Positions 1 to 5,440 of a DNA stretch of 6,029 nucleotides are shown piece after piece; the first letter of the stretch is position 1; every line of letters begins with the position of its first letter. The stretch lies in assembly GCA_030640255.1 (NCBI GenBank), contig DAOWJS010000004.1, positions 1 through 6,029 on the forward strand, in the 5' to 3' direction. The DNA is from Dehalococcoidales bacterium. GTDB lineage: Bacteria; Chloroflexota; Dehalococcoidia; Dehalococcoidales; GCA-2688105. The position numbers and the translations under genes were made by a program. Below the pieces are notes generated by a model. It had not been told where the DNA came from. It searched no databases and saw nothing but the letters and a program-made list of their open reading frames with translations.

Positions 1-126
1 TATGTACCAGATTTCGATTGGCGAACAGTGGAGCGGGTAGGGTGGTTGTCTGGGAAATCGAGCAATGTGCGCCAAAAAAGATCAGACAGAAGATTCGCAC
101 CTGAAGAGAATAAGAACTCCATTTAA
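1..126 (+). CDS. Possible C-terminal end of an upstream gene (partial)
   Basis: Frame 1 is open from the first base to a TAA at 124-126, giving 41 residues that begin YVPDFDWRTVERVGW and end in a charged tail (RRFAPEENKNSI). The composition is compatible with a hydrophilic C-terminus, but I recognise no motif or family. Another + frame is also open for about 100 bases here, so chance is a real alternative. The true start, if the gene exists, lies outside the window. No terminator-like hairpin follows the stop. Confidence 0.25.
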   Translation, partial: YVPDFDWRTVERVGWLSGKSSNVRQKRSDRRFAPEENKNSI

Positions 127-331
127 CTATGGCTGAACAAACGGGCGAATCATGCAATCCCCATCGCTTGATGAATCATAAGTGATACCTGAAAAGCAGG
201 GCCGCTGATAATCAATGAAGCGACGCGATAATATATCCAATGGAAACGGATTAGGCGAACTCTGAGTTCGTCTATGTGGCTATTAGGCGAAATTGCGCAC
301 CCTAATAAACCAAACTATAGTAGGGAACATT
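127..331. other. Non-coding region upstream of the hydrolase gene
   Basis: About 200 bases with no convincing reading frame on either strand. The left part shows nothing I can name. The right part, from 250 to 307, holds a direct repeat, a palindrome and a weak hairpin, listed separately. No clear promoter with both a -35 and a -10 box was found at a spacing compatible with the start at 332. Confidence 0.5.
250..307. repeat. Direct repeat, palindrome and hairpin ahead of the hydrolase gene
   Basis: The 10-mer ATTAGGCGAA occurs at 250-259 and again at 282-291, 32 bases apart start to start. Between them lies a near-perfect palindrome at 256-270 (CGAACTC-T-GAGTTCG). The second repeat copy also opens a hairpin: TATTAGG at 281-287 pairs with CCTAATA at 301-307 across a 13-base loop. 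Roughly three helical turns between direct copies, with dyad symmetry in between, would suit a repressor or activator site for the hydrolase. No regulator gene is present in the window and binding is not shown. Confidence 0.4.
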
Positions 332-1108
332 ATGACTAAAACAATAGTGATGATTCACGGCATGTGGGGTGGCGGATGGTATTGGGAAAATTACAAGAAA
401 TTCTTTGAGGCGAAGGGTTATCATTGTATTACTCCTACTTTACGTTTTCACGATATGGCTCCGAAAGAACCTCCTAATCCTCAGTTAGGAACTACCAGCC
501 TATTAGATTACGCTGAAGACCTTGAAAAGGAAATCAATAAACTTGATACGCTCCCTATCCTGATGGGCCACTCTATGGGTGGACTTCTGGCACAAATCCT
601 CGGGAGTCGAGGATTAGCCGAAGCTCTTATTCTGTTAACCCCTGCAGCACCGTGTGGGGTTAATACTCTAAAGATATCGGTGATAAGAAGTTTTTGTAGT
701 ACATTCACATGGGGCTTTTGGAGGAAGCCAGGGCGTCAGACTTTTAATGGGGCAGTGTATTCAATGTTGCATTTACTGCCGGCTGAGGAGCAAAAAGAGA
801 CTTTTGACAAATTCGTTTACGAGTCCGGCCAAGCAGCGTGTGAAATTGGACTCACTTTTTTTGATTCGAAAAGGGTGTCAAAAGTCGATGAATCAAAGAT
901 TACTTGTCCTGTTCTGGTTGTTGCCGGGTCCGAAGATAGGATAACTCCTGCTTCGGTTGTTCGAAAAGTTGCGGATAAATATAAGGCTGTTTCAACTTAC
1001 AAGGAATTCGCCAACCATGCTCATTGGGTCGTCGGGGAACCAGGTTGGCAAGAAATAGCGGAGTATATCTTTGACTGGCTAAATCAAGCGTTAAACGAGA
1101 GCAGGTGA
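332..1108 (+). CDS. Alpha/beta hydrolase
   Basis: A 258-residue alpha/beta-fold hydrolase, cytosolic as far as can be seen (no signal peptide). The N-terminal strand leads into HGMWGGGW (residues 9-16), the HG-type oxyanion-hole loop. GHSMGG at 79-84 is the nucleophile elbow with Ser81. GSEDRITP (199-206) supplies the likely acid Asp202, and the C-terminal NHAHW carries the catalytic His, most likely His231. The triad is therefore complete. The region around 105-185 is probably the lid that sets substrate choice; its substrate cannot be read from sequence. I chose ATG 332 because AGGGA at 322-326 sits five bases upstream and the conserved fold begins immediately. A TTG at 293 would add 13 residues without an evident ribosome site and would overlap a hairpin. 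The gene is more AT-rich in places than those downstream and is bordered by repeats, so it may be a separate transcription unit or an acquired gene. Lipase, esterase or lactonase activity are all possible. Confidence 0.88.
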   Translation: MTKTIVMIHGMWGGGWYWENYKKFFEAKGYHCITPTLRFHDMAPKEPPNPQLGTTSLLDYAEDLEKEINKLDTLPILMGHSMGGLLAQILGSRGLAEALILLTPAAPCGVNTLKISVIRSFCSTFTWGFWRKPGRQTFNGAVYSMLHLLPAEEQKETFDKFVYESGQAACEIGLTFFDSKRVSKVDESKITCPVLVVAGSEDRITPASVVRKVADKYKAVSTYKEFANHAHWVVGEPGWQEIAEYIFDWLNQALNESR

Positions 1109-1134
1109 GAGCGCAACTTCGCATAACATCGGCT

Positions 1135-1161
1135 CTTCGTCTCGCTTCGCTGGCAATGACA
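1135..1161. repeat. Fragment resembling the dispersed GCGAAGCGA-type intergenic repeat
   Basis: Read on the minus strand, this stretch contains GTCATTGCCAGCGAAGCGAG, close to the GTCATTGCGAGCGAAGC-type element scattered between genes in many bacterial genomes and metagenomic contigs. In translation it gives the tell-tale spurious peptide VIASEAR. Only one degenerate copy is visible in the window, so its repeat status rests on recall of the family, not on counts made here. It lies between the stop of the hydrolase and the kinase gene, where such elements usually sit. The adjoining bases from 1109 also look non-coding. Confidence 0.5.
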
Positions 1162-1229
1162 GGGAGAGTTTGAGTAGTTACAGTCAAATGTGACAAAGTT
1201 ATCGTAAATGTGGCAATATCAAGCGATAG

Positions 1230-1246
1230 AGGAGGTGGTAAAATTG
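1230..1246 (+). promoter_or_regulatory. Strong ribosome binding site that fixes a TTG start for the kinase gene
   Basis: AGGAGGTG at 1230-1237 is a near-ideal Shine-Dalgarno sequence. The in-frame TTG at 1244 follows the AGGAGG core by eight bases. The alternative ATG at 1208 lies upstream of this site and has no purine-rich motif before it. Unless 1208 is used leaderlessly, the ribosome site marks 1244 as the true start. Confidence 0.65.
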
Positions 1247-1846
1247 AAAGAGCCGTTTGCCAAATTCATAGAAACCGAGCTGGGGTCTGGTTTTTTGCTT
1301 ATCGCCTGCGGGCTTCCCGGCACCTGGAAAACGGAGACCACCGAGGAGGTATCAAAGATTACCGGCTATCCCCTGCTTCGGACTGACCTGATTAGGCTAG
1401 AGGTGCTGAAAAATGAGGATATTTTTGATGAGAGGGTCGCCTCCAATATGGACAAACGAACCATGGTCTATGATGAGATGTTCCGACGGGCGGATGAAAG
1501 TTTAGACCAAGGCGATGGTGTGATACTTGATGCCACTTTTATCACCCAGTCGTTAAGGAGACAGGCGGCGGTAATCGCCGCTAAATATAATCGTAAGTTC
1601 GTCATCCTGCAAACTGACTGTCCCCAGGAGGTAGCCATCGCCCGGATACTGGAGCGGACTAGAGAGGATTATGTATCCAACGCACTGACCGAGCAAGCCT
1701 ACCTCAACAATAAAAAGAAGTTTGAAGAGGTGGATTTAGATGATATTAAGAAGGCTTATCCCAACCTTAGTATCACCCACCTGATAGTCGATACCTGCCA
1801 TGATTCGCCTCAAGATTGGCACATCATCGGTATGGAAAAGAAATAG
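1244..1846 (+). CDS. P-loop kinase-like NTP-binding protein (AAA_33 / polynucleotide kinase-like)
   Basis: A soluble protein of 200 residues (212 if the ATG at 1208 is used). Hydrophobic strand FLLIACG runs into GLPGTWKT (residues 23-30), in the position of a Walker A loop. Next comes R46-T-D48-x-x-R51, like the substrate-binding Asp/Arg motif of polynucleotide-kinase-type enzymes. A Walker B-like strand VILDATF (Asp96) and an Arg-rich lid-type segment around ILERTRED (Arg138) follow. This order fits small P-loop kinases of the AAA_33 group, which phosphorylate nucleic-acid ends, nucleosides or other small molecules. The acceptor here is unknown. The oddity is Trp28 (codon TGG), where the last Gly of GxxGxGK[ST] is expected. 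The PHP gene begins two bases after the stop codon, so the two are almost surely translated together. A zeta-toxin-like or gluconokinase-like role cannot be excluded, but no antitoxin is adjacent. Confidence 0.75.
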   Translation: MKEPFAKFIETELGSGFLLIACGLPGTWKTETTEEVSKITGYPLLRTDLIRLEVLKNEDIFDERVASNMDKRTMVYDEMFRRADESLDQGDGVILDATFITQSLRRQAAVIAAKYNRKFVILQTDCPQEVAIARILERTREDYVSNALTEQAYLNNKKKFEEVDLDDIKKAYPNLSITHLIVDTCHDSPQDWHIIGMEKK

Positions 1847-1848
1847 AG

Positions 1849-2712
1849 ATGAAAATAGATTTGCACATCCATACCAAGTCCTGTTCCGATGGCAATCTCT
1901 CGGTTGAGGAGGTTTTCCAGGAAGCCAAAAGAAGAAATATTGATTTAATGTCGACAACTGACCATGATTCTATAGACTGCCAGGAAAGAGCCATCGCTCT
2001 GGCTGGAAGGTATGGTATATCTTATATTACCGGGGTGGAATTGAATGTAACCTTCCGGTATCCGGGGAGTAAGCCCGTTTCCCTGGATTTCCTGGGATAC
2101 CGGTATGACATCGGCAATCAAGAGCTAAAGGATAAGCTTCAATTGATGAGAGAGCATAGGGAAGCCAGAGCCCGTCAAATTTTAGAGAAACTAAATGTTG
2201 AGTTCGAAAAAGAGAATATTGAAAGATTTACCGAGGAGGATATCAAGAAGATACAAGATAGTGTTGATGGTGCCTTTGGTCGACCCCATATCGCTAACTA
2301 TTTGATAGAGAAGGGGATTGTCAGTGATAAGCAAGAAGCATTTGATAAATATCTGGTCAAGTGTGATGTTCCTAAGTATCCGCTGTCACTGGCTGAGGCA
2401 TCAAGGTTAATCAGGAACGCCAGCGGTATCCTGGTGCATGCCCATCCCAACGACCCCAACGGGACATCTTTAGTAACCATAACCCGTGATTTGGATGAAC
2501 AGACTAAGGTTATTGAAAAATATATGTTAGAGTATATTGATGGTGTCGAGTGCTGGCATTCAAGGCATGATGCCAGGACTGTTGCCCATTATACTGGATT
2601 CGCCAGGAAACACCGCCTGATTGTGACCGGGGGTAGCGACTGCCATCAAAAACCAATCATCATGGGCACACTGGACATACCCGACTATGTTGCCGAGCAG
2701 TTCCGACGATAG
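1849..2712 (+). CDS. PHP-domain metal-dependent phosphoesterase (RNase AM / 3',5'-nucleotide phosphatase-like)
   Basis: A 287-residue PHP-fold phosphoesterase with its expected metal-binding motifs in order: DLHIHT with His6 and His8, SDG near Asp14, TTDHDS with Asp38 and His39, GVE with Glu64, GRPHIA with His147, HAHP with His197 and His199, ECWHSRH (235-240), and GGSDCH with Asp264 and His266. These describe a complete trinuclear metal site. The architecture, with a helical insert at about 90-180, matches the COG0613 group. That group contains E. coli YciV/RNase AM and the 3',5'-nucleoside bisphosphate phosphatases; members trim RNA 5' ends or hydrolyse compounds such as pAp. The length is typical. 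ATG 1849 is chosen because the PHP motif starts at once; an upstream TTG at 1816 would add 11 residues inside the kinase gene. Only a weak GGAAAAG precedes the ATG, which suggests translational coupling to the kinase. The exact substrate is inferred, not seen. Confidence 0.88.
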   Translation: MKIDLHIHTKSCSDGNLSVEEVFQEAKRRNIDLMSTTDHDSIDCQERAIALAGRYGISYITGVELNVTFRYPGSKPVSLDFLGYRYDIGNQELKDKLQLMREHREARARQILEKLNVEFEKENIERFTEEDIKKIQDSVDGAFGRPHIANYLIEKGIVSDKQEAFDKYLVKCDVPKYPLSLAEASRLIRNASGILVHAHPNDPNGTSLVTITRDLDEQTKVIEKYMLEYIDGVECWHSRHDARTVAHYTGFARKHRLIVTGGSDCHQKPIIMGTLDIPDYVAEQFRR

Positions 2713-2756
2713 AAGAAGCATTTTAGTGAGGCAATGGAGGTGCCAGTGACAAATCG

Positions 2757-2765
2757 TGTTATAAT
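2757..2765 (+). promoter_or_regulatory. Extended -10 promoter for ahcY-metK
   Basis: TGTTATAAT is a perfect extended -10 element (TGn plus TATAAT at 2760-2765). No good -35 box lies 16-18 bases upstream, which is common for extended -10 promoters. Transcription would start near 2772, leaving a leader of about 45 bases with a clear ribosome site. That is too short for a known SAM or SAH riboswitch. The rest of the 104-base gap shows no hairpin terminator for the upstream pair. Confidence 0.55.
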
Positions 2766-2804
2766 TGATACCTAATTACCTTCATAGTTTGAGTAAAATT
2801 AAGT

Positions 2805-2810
2805 AAGGAG
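2805..2810 (+). promoter_or_regulatory. Ribosome binding site of ahcY
   Basis: AAGGAG lies six bases before the ATG at 2817 and supports that start. Confidence 0.75.
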
Positions 2811-2816
2811 TATTTT

Positions 2817-4082
2817 ATGACATCACATGACCAGTATGACATCAAAGACCTAACACTAGCCGGGGTGGGGAGACAGCGAATAGAGTGGGCTTACCGGGAA
2901 ATGCCGGTAATAAAGCTAATCAGGGAGCGGTTCACTATTGAGAAGCCAGTGGAGGGTATTAGAATTTCAGCCTGCCTCCACGTTACGGTAGAAACCGCCA
3001 ACCTGGCGCTGACCCTGAAGGCGGGTGGAGCCGACCTCATTCTTTGTGCTTCCAACCCCTTAAGCACTCAGGATGATGCCGCCGCTGCCTTGGTTGAATA
3101 TGACATTCCCACTAATGCCATCAAGGGGGAGGACGAGGAAACCTACTATAAACACATCAATACTGCTCTGGACAATAAACCACAGCTTACCGTAGATGAT
3201 GGCGCTGACCTGGTTACCACCCTTCACACCAGCCGAAGCGATTTAATGGGGAATGTTATCGGTGGTACCGAGGAAACTACCACCGGTGTCATCAGGCTAC
3301 GCAGTCTGGAGAAGTCAGGGAAGCTAAAATATCCCATAATTGCGGTAAATGATGCCCAGACCAAGTACCTTTTTGATAATCGCTATGGCACCGGGCAGAG
3401 CACGATTGATGGTATCACCCGGGCTACCAATATCCTGTGGGCGGGTAAAAAGGTAGTGATTTGTGGCTATGGCTGGTGTGGGCGTGGCATAGCCCTAAGA
3501 GCCAAGGGGCTGGGTGCTCAGGTGATAGTGACCGAGGTAGAGCCAGTCCACGCCTTGGAGGCAGTTATGGATGGCAATCAGGTCATGCCGTTACTGGAAG
3601 CAGCCAAGGTAGGCGATATTTTCATTACTATTGCTGGTAATAAGAGTGTTATTGATAAACACCACCTTCAGGTGATGAAGGACGGCGCTATCCTGGCTAA
3701 TAGCGGACATTTCAATGTTGAAATCAATATCCCTGCCCTGGAAAGCATGGCTCGTAGTAAGCGACGCATACGACCCTTTGTAGATGAGTATACCTTGAAT
3801 GACGGGCGTTGCTTATACTTGCTGGGGGAGGGGAGATTAATTAACCTGGCGGCGGCTGAAGGGCATCCCGCCAGCGTTATGGATATGAGTTTTGCCAACC
3901 AAGCTCTGTGTCTGGAATATATCGTCAAAAACAGGGGCAAACTTGAGACCGTAGTTCACCCCGTTCCTGAAGAGATTGATAAGCAAGTAGCTCAGTTAAA
4001 GCTAAACTCTATGGGCATTGATATTGATAGTTTAACCCCGGAGCAGAAGGCATACCTGACTAGCTGGGAGGAGGGGACATAG
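2817..4082 (+). CDS. ahcY: S-adenosylhomocysteine hydrolase, short archaeal/Thermotoga-like form
   Basis: A 421-residue NAD-dependent enzyme that splits S-adenosylhomocysteine into adenosine and homocysteine, relieving product inhibition of methyltransferases. Visible family landmarks are LHVTVET (His55, Thr57, Glu59), the DDGADL Asp pair (128-129), TEETTTG with Glu152, Lys183 with FDNRYGTG (Asp187, Asn188), the Rossmann loop GYGWCGRG (217-224), SGHFNVEI with His298, and GHPASVM with His350. The substrate and cofactor residues therefore appear intact. The protein lacks the roughly 40-residue insertion of many bacterial forms. It ends in TSWEEGT, without the Lys...DxYRY tail of the long class, where that tail contacts NAD of the neighbouring subunit. 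The Cys of the usual YGC motif is Thr192. These traits place it with the short form of archaea and thermophilic bacteria. It has its own promoter and is followed by metK after 26 bases. Some short-form relatives prefer S-inosylhomocysteine, so substrate preference is not settled. Confidence 0.95.
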   Translation: MTSHDQYDIKDLTLAGVGRQRIEWAYREMPVIKLIRERFTIEKPVEGIRISACLHVTVETANLALTLKAGGADLILCASNPLSTQDDAAAALVEYDIPTNAIKGEDEETYYKHINTALDNKPQLTVDDGADLVTTLHTSRSDLMGNVIGGTEETTTGVIRLRSLEKSGKLKYPIIAVNDAQTKYLFDNRYGTGQSTIDGITRATNILWAGKKVVICGYGWCGRGIALRAKGLGAQVIVTEVEPVHALEAVMDGNQVMPLLEAAKVGDIFITIAGNKSVIDKHHLQVMKDGAILANSGHFNVEINIPALESMARSKRRIRPFVDEYTLNDGRCLYLLGEGRLINLAAAEGHPASVMDMSFANQALCLEYIVKNRGKLETVVHPVPEEIDKQVAQLKLNSMGIDIDSLTPEQKAYLTSWEEGT

Positions 4083-4097
4083 AGATAATCGTGTAAG

Positions 4098-4103
4098 AAG
4101 GAG
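4098..4103 (+). promoter_or_regulatory. Ribosome binding site of metK
   Basis: AAGGAG lies five bases before the ATG at 4109, within the 26-base gap after ahcY. The gap has no room for a promoter plus terminator, so the two genes form one operon. Confidence 0.7.
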
Positions 4104-4108
4104 AGAAA

Positions 4109-5320
4109 ATGACTAACAGCTTTAAGAGTTCACCTAAATATATGCTTACCTCAGAATCGGTTGCCGAAGGGCACCCCGATAAGCTGTGTGACCAAATATC
4201 AGATGCTATTCTGGATTCCATTCTGAGAAAGGACCCATACGCCAGGGTAGCCTGCGAGACGGCGGTAACCAATGGTCTGATAATTGTTATGGGTGAGATT
4301 ACCACTGGTTGCTATATTGAGATTCCTCAGATAGTGCGGGAGGTGGTTCGCGATATTGGCTACATCTACCCCGAATATGGCTTTGATTATCAATCCTGCG
4401 GCGTACTGGTTTCCATTCAAGAGCAATCTAAAGATATTGCTCTGGGGGTAGACAAATCGCTGGAGATGAAAGAGGCTTCATCCGCTGATGACCTTGATAA
4501 GATTGGCGCCGGCGACCAGGGAATGATGGTCGGCTTTGCCTGTAATGAGACGCCTGAGCTTATGCCCCTACCTATTTCTCTGGCGCACAAGCTGTGTCAG
4601 CGGTTGGCTCAGGTGAGGAAGGATAATACCCTGCCTTACCTCCGCCCCGATGGAAAGTCACAGGTAACTGTGGAATACAGTAACGGTATCCCCAGACGCA
4701 TAGATAGTGTAGTGATAGGAGCTCAACATAACCCCGATGTTAGCCACGATAAAATTGAGCAGGACATCATTGAGCAAGTAATCAGGGTGGTTATCCCGGC
4801 GTCACTAATAGATGACCGAACTGAATACTATATTAACGCTACCGGTCGATTTGTTATTGGCGGACCGGTATCCGATACCGGTTTTACCGGTCGCAAGATT
4901 TTAGTTGATACCTATGGTGGCATTGCCCGACACGGCGGTGGTGCCTTCTCCGGCAAAGACCCGACCAAGGTTGACCGCTCGGCGACTTATATGGCTCGCT
5001 ATATAGCCAAGAATATAGTGGCTGCCGGGCTTGCCGAGCGTGTAGAACTCCAGATTGCCTACGTTATCGGCGTCGCTCATCCGCTATCCGTCTCCGTTGA
5101 AACCTTTGGCACCGCCAAGGTTGACCAGGGGGTCATACTTGACCTGATTAATAAGCACTTTGACCTTAGACCCGGAGCCATTATCCAGACCCTGAACCTG
5201 CGCCGTCCCATTTACCTGCCCACGGCTTGCTATGGGCACTTCGGACGAGATGACCTTGACCTCCCCTGGGAAAAAACCGACAAAGCCGAAATGCTAAGAA
5301 AAGAGGCGCGTTTAAAATAA
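4109..5320 (+). CDS. metK: S-adenosylmethionine synthetase (methionine adenosyltransferase)
   Basis: A 403-residue cytosolic enzyme that makes S-adenosylmethionine from methionine and ATP, releasing phosphate and pyrophosphate. The three-repeat MetK fold is shown by TSESVAEGHPDKLCDQISD (14-32, with His22 and Asp24), the signature hexapeptide GAGDQG (133-138), PLPISLAHKL (153-162), LRPDGKSQVTVEY (178-190), TGRFVIGGP and TGRK (245-263), and GGGAFSGKD (276-284), which holds the phosphate-binding Lys283. Length is normal and no catalytic motif is missing. Small departures from the E. coli pattern are INATGRF instead of INPTGRF and VSDTGF instead of a GD.GL form. They sit beside, not in, the main ligand residues and look like lineage variation. 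Co-transcription with ahcY links synthesis of the methyl donor to removal of its product. No SAM riboswitch lies upstream. Confidence 0.97.
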   Translation: MTNSFKSSPKYMLTSESVAEGHPDKLCDQISDAILDSILRKDPYARVACETAVTNGLIIVMGEITTGCYIEIPQIVREVVRDIGYIYPEYGFDYQSCGVLVSIQEQSKDIALGVDKSLEMKEASSADDLDKIGAGDQGMMVGFACNETPELMPLPISLAHKLCQRLAQVRKDNTLPYLRPDGKSQVTVEYSNGIPRRIDSVVIGAQHNPDVSHDKIEQDIIEQVIRVVIPASLIDDRTEYYINATGRFVIGGPVSDTGFTGRKILVDTYGGIARHGGGAFSGKDPTKVDRSATYMARYIAKNIVAAGLAERVELQIAYVIGVAHPLSVSVETFGTAKVDQGVILDLINKHFDLRPGAIIQTLNLRRPIYLPTACYGHFGRDDLDLPWEKTDKAEMLRKEARLK

Positions 5321-5329
5321 AGGGGGGTC

Positions 5330-5352
5330 TTAGAGGGGCGAAGCCCCTCTAA
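5330..5352 (+). other. Perfect 10-bp hairpin just after metK
   Basis: TTAGAGGGGC (5330-5339) pairs fully with GCCCCTCTAA (5343-5352) across a three-base GAA loop, nine bases beyond the metK stop. The stem is strong, but the bases that follow are A-rich rather than T-rich. A classical intrinsic terminator for + strand transcripts is therefore not supported. It could stabilise the 3' end of metK mRNA or belong to a dispersed repeat. Confidence 0.65.
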
Positions 5353-5364
5353 AGAAAATATCCT

Positions 5365-5391
5365 CCCCTTCCCCTTATCGAGGGGAAGGGG
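5365..5391 (+). other. Perfect 11-bp hairpin ahead of the mutase gene
   Basis: CCCCTTCCCCT (5365-5375) pairs exactly with AGGGGAAGGGG (5381-5391) around a TATCG loop. There is no T tract after it. Its right arm is also the first half of the G-run cluster at 5382-5406, so the two structures cannot form together. Confidence 0.65.
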
Positions 5392-5426
5392 ATAAAGGGG
5401 ATAGGGTTACCTAAATAAAAAATCTG

Positions 5427-5434
5427 AGGGGGTG
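5427..5434 (+). promoter_or_regulatory. Ribosome binding site of the mutase gene
   Basis: AGGGGGTG matches the Shine-Dalgarno AGGAGGTG at all but one base, and that base can form a G-U pair. It ends about eight bases (core) before the ATA at 5441, a normal distance for initiation there. Confidence 0.45.
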
Positions 5435-5440
5435 AGGTAG

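Larger units (their letters stand above)
5321..5440. repeat. Repeat-rich spacer between metK and the mutase gene
   Basis: This 120-base gap is dominated by G and C runs on an otherwise mixed background. It contains two perfect hairpins (5330-5352 and 5365-5391), a tandem 9-base repeat AAGGGGATA at 5386-5394 and 5395-5403, and a further G run at 5428-5432. The arrangement resembles small mobile intergenic repeats (MITE- or REP-like) seen in many draft bacterial genomes. That identity is inferred; copy number cannot be checked in one window. There is no T-rich tract after either hairpin. Confidence 0.6.

Noticed and set aside
293..321. Promoter TTGCGC - 17 bases - TATAGT ahead of the hydrolase
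   Set aside because: The -35 matches only half of the consensus, and transcription would start about four bases before the ATG, after the ribosome site. The two signals are incompatible.
293..331. N-terminal extension of the hydrolase from TTG 293
   Set aside because: There is no ribosome site before 293 and the extension overlaps a hairpin. ATG 332 has AGGGA at a good distance and starts right at the conserved fold.
900..1196. Minus-strand 98-codon reading frame
   Set aside because: It lies mostly within the hydrolase gene and its start comes from the dispersed-repeat fragment (VIASEAR-type peptide). No domain is recognisable.
1109..1207. Integron attC site after the hydrolase
   Set aside because: GCATAAC at about 1121-1127 hints at a core site, but no matching GTTRRRY partner or paired inner stem is found at the right distance.
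2766..2816. SAM or SAH riboswitch in the ahcY leader
   Set aside because: Only about 45 bases lie between the predicted start of transcription and the ATG, with no stable stem or riboswitch core.
3668..3940. Minus-strand 90-codon reading frame inside ahcY, and similar ones inside metK and the PHP gene
   Set aside because: These lie opposite strongly conserved coding sequence, lack ribosome sites and resemble no family.
5330..5391. Rho-independent terminator after metK
   Set aside because: Both hairpins are perfect, but neither is followed by a T-rich tract on the + strand.
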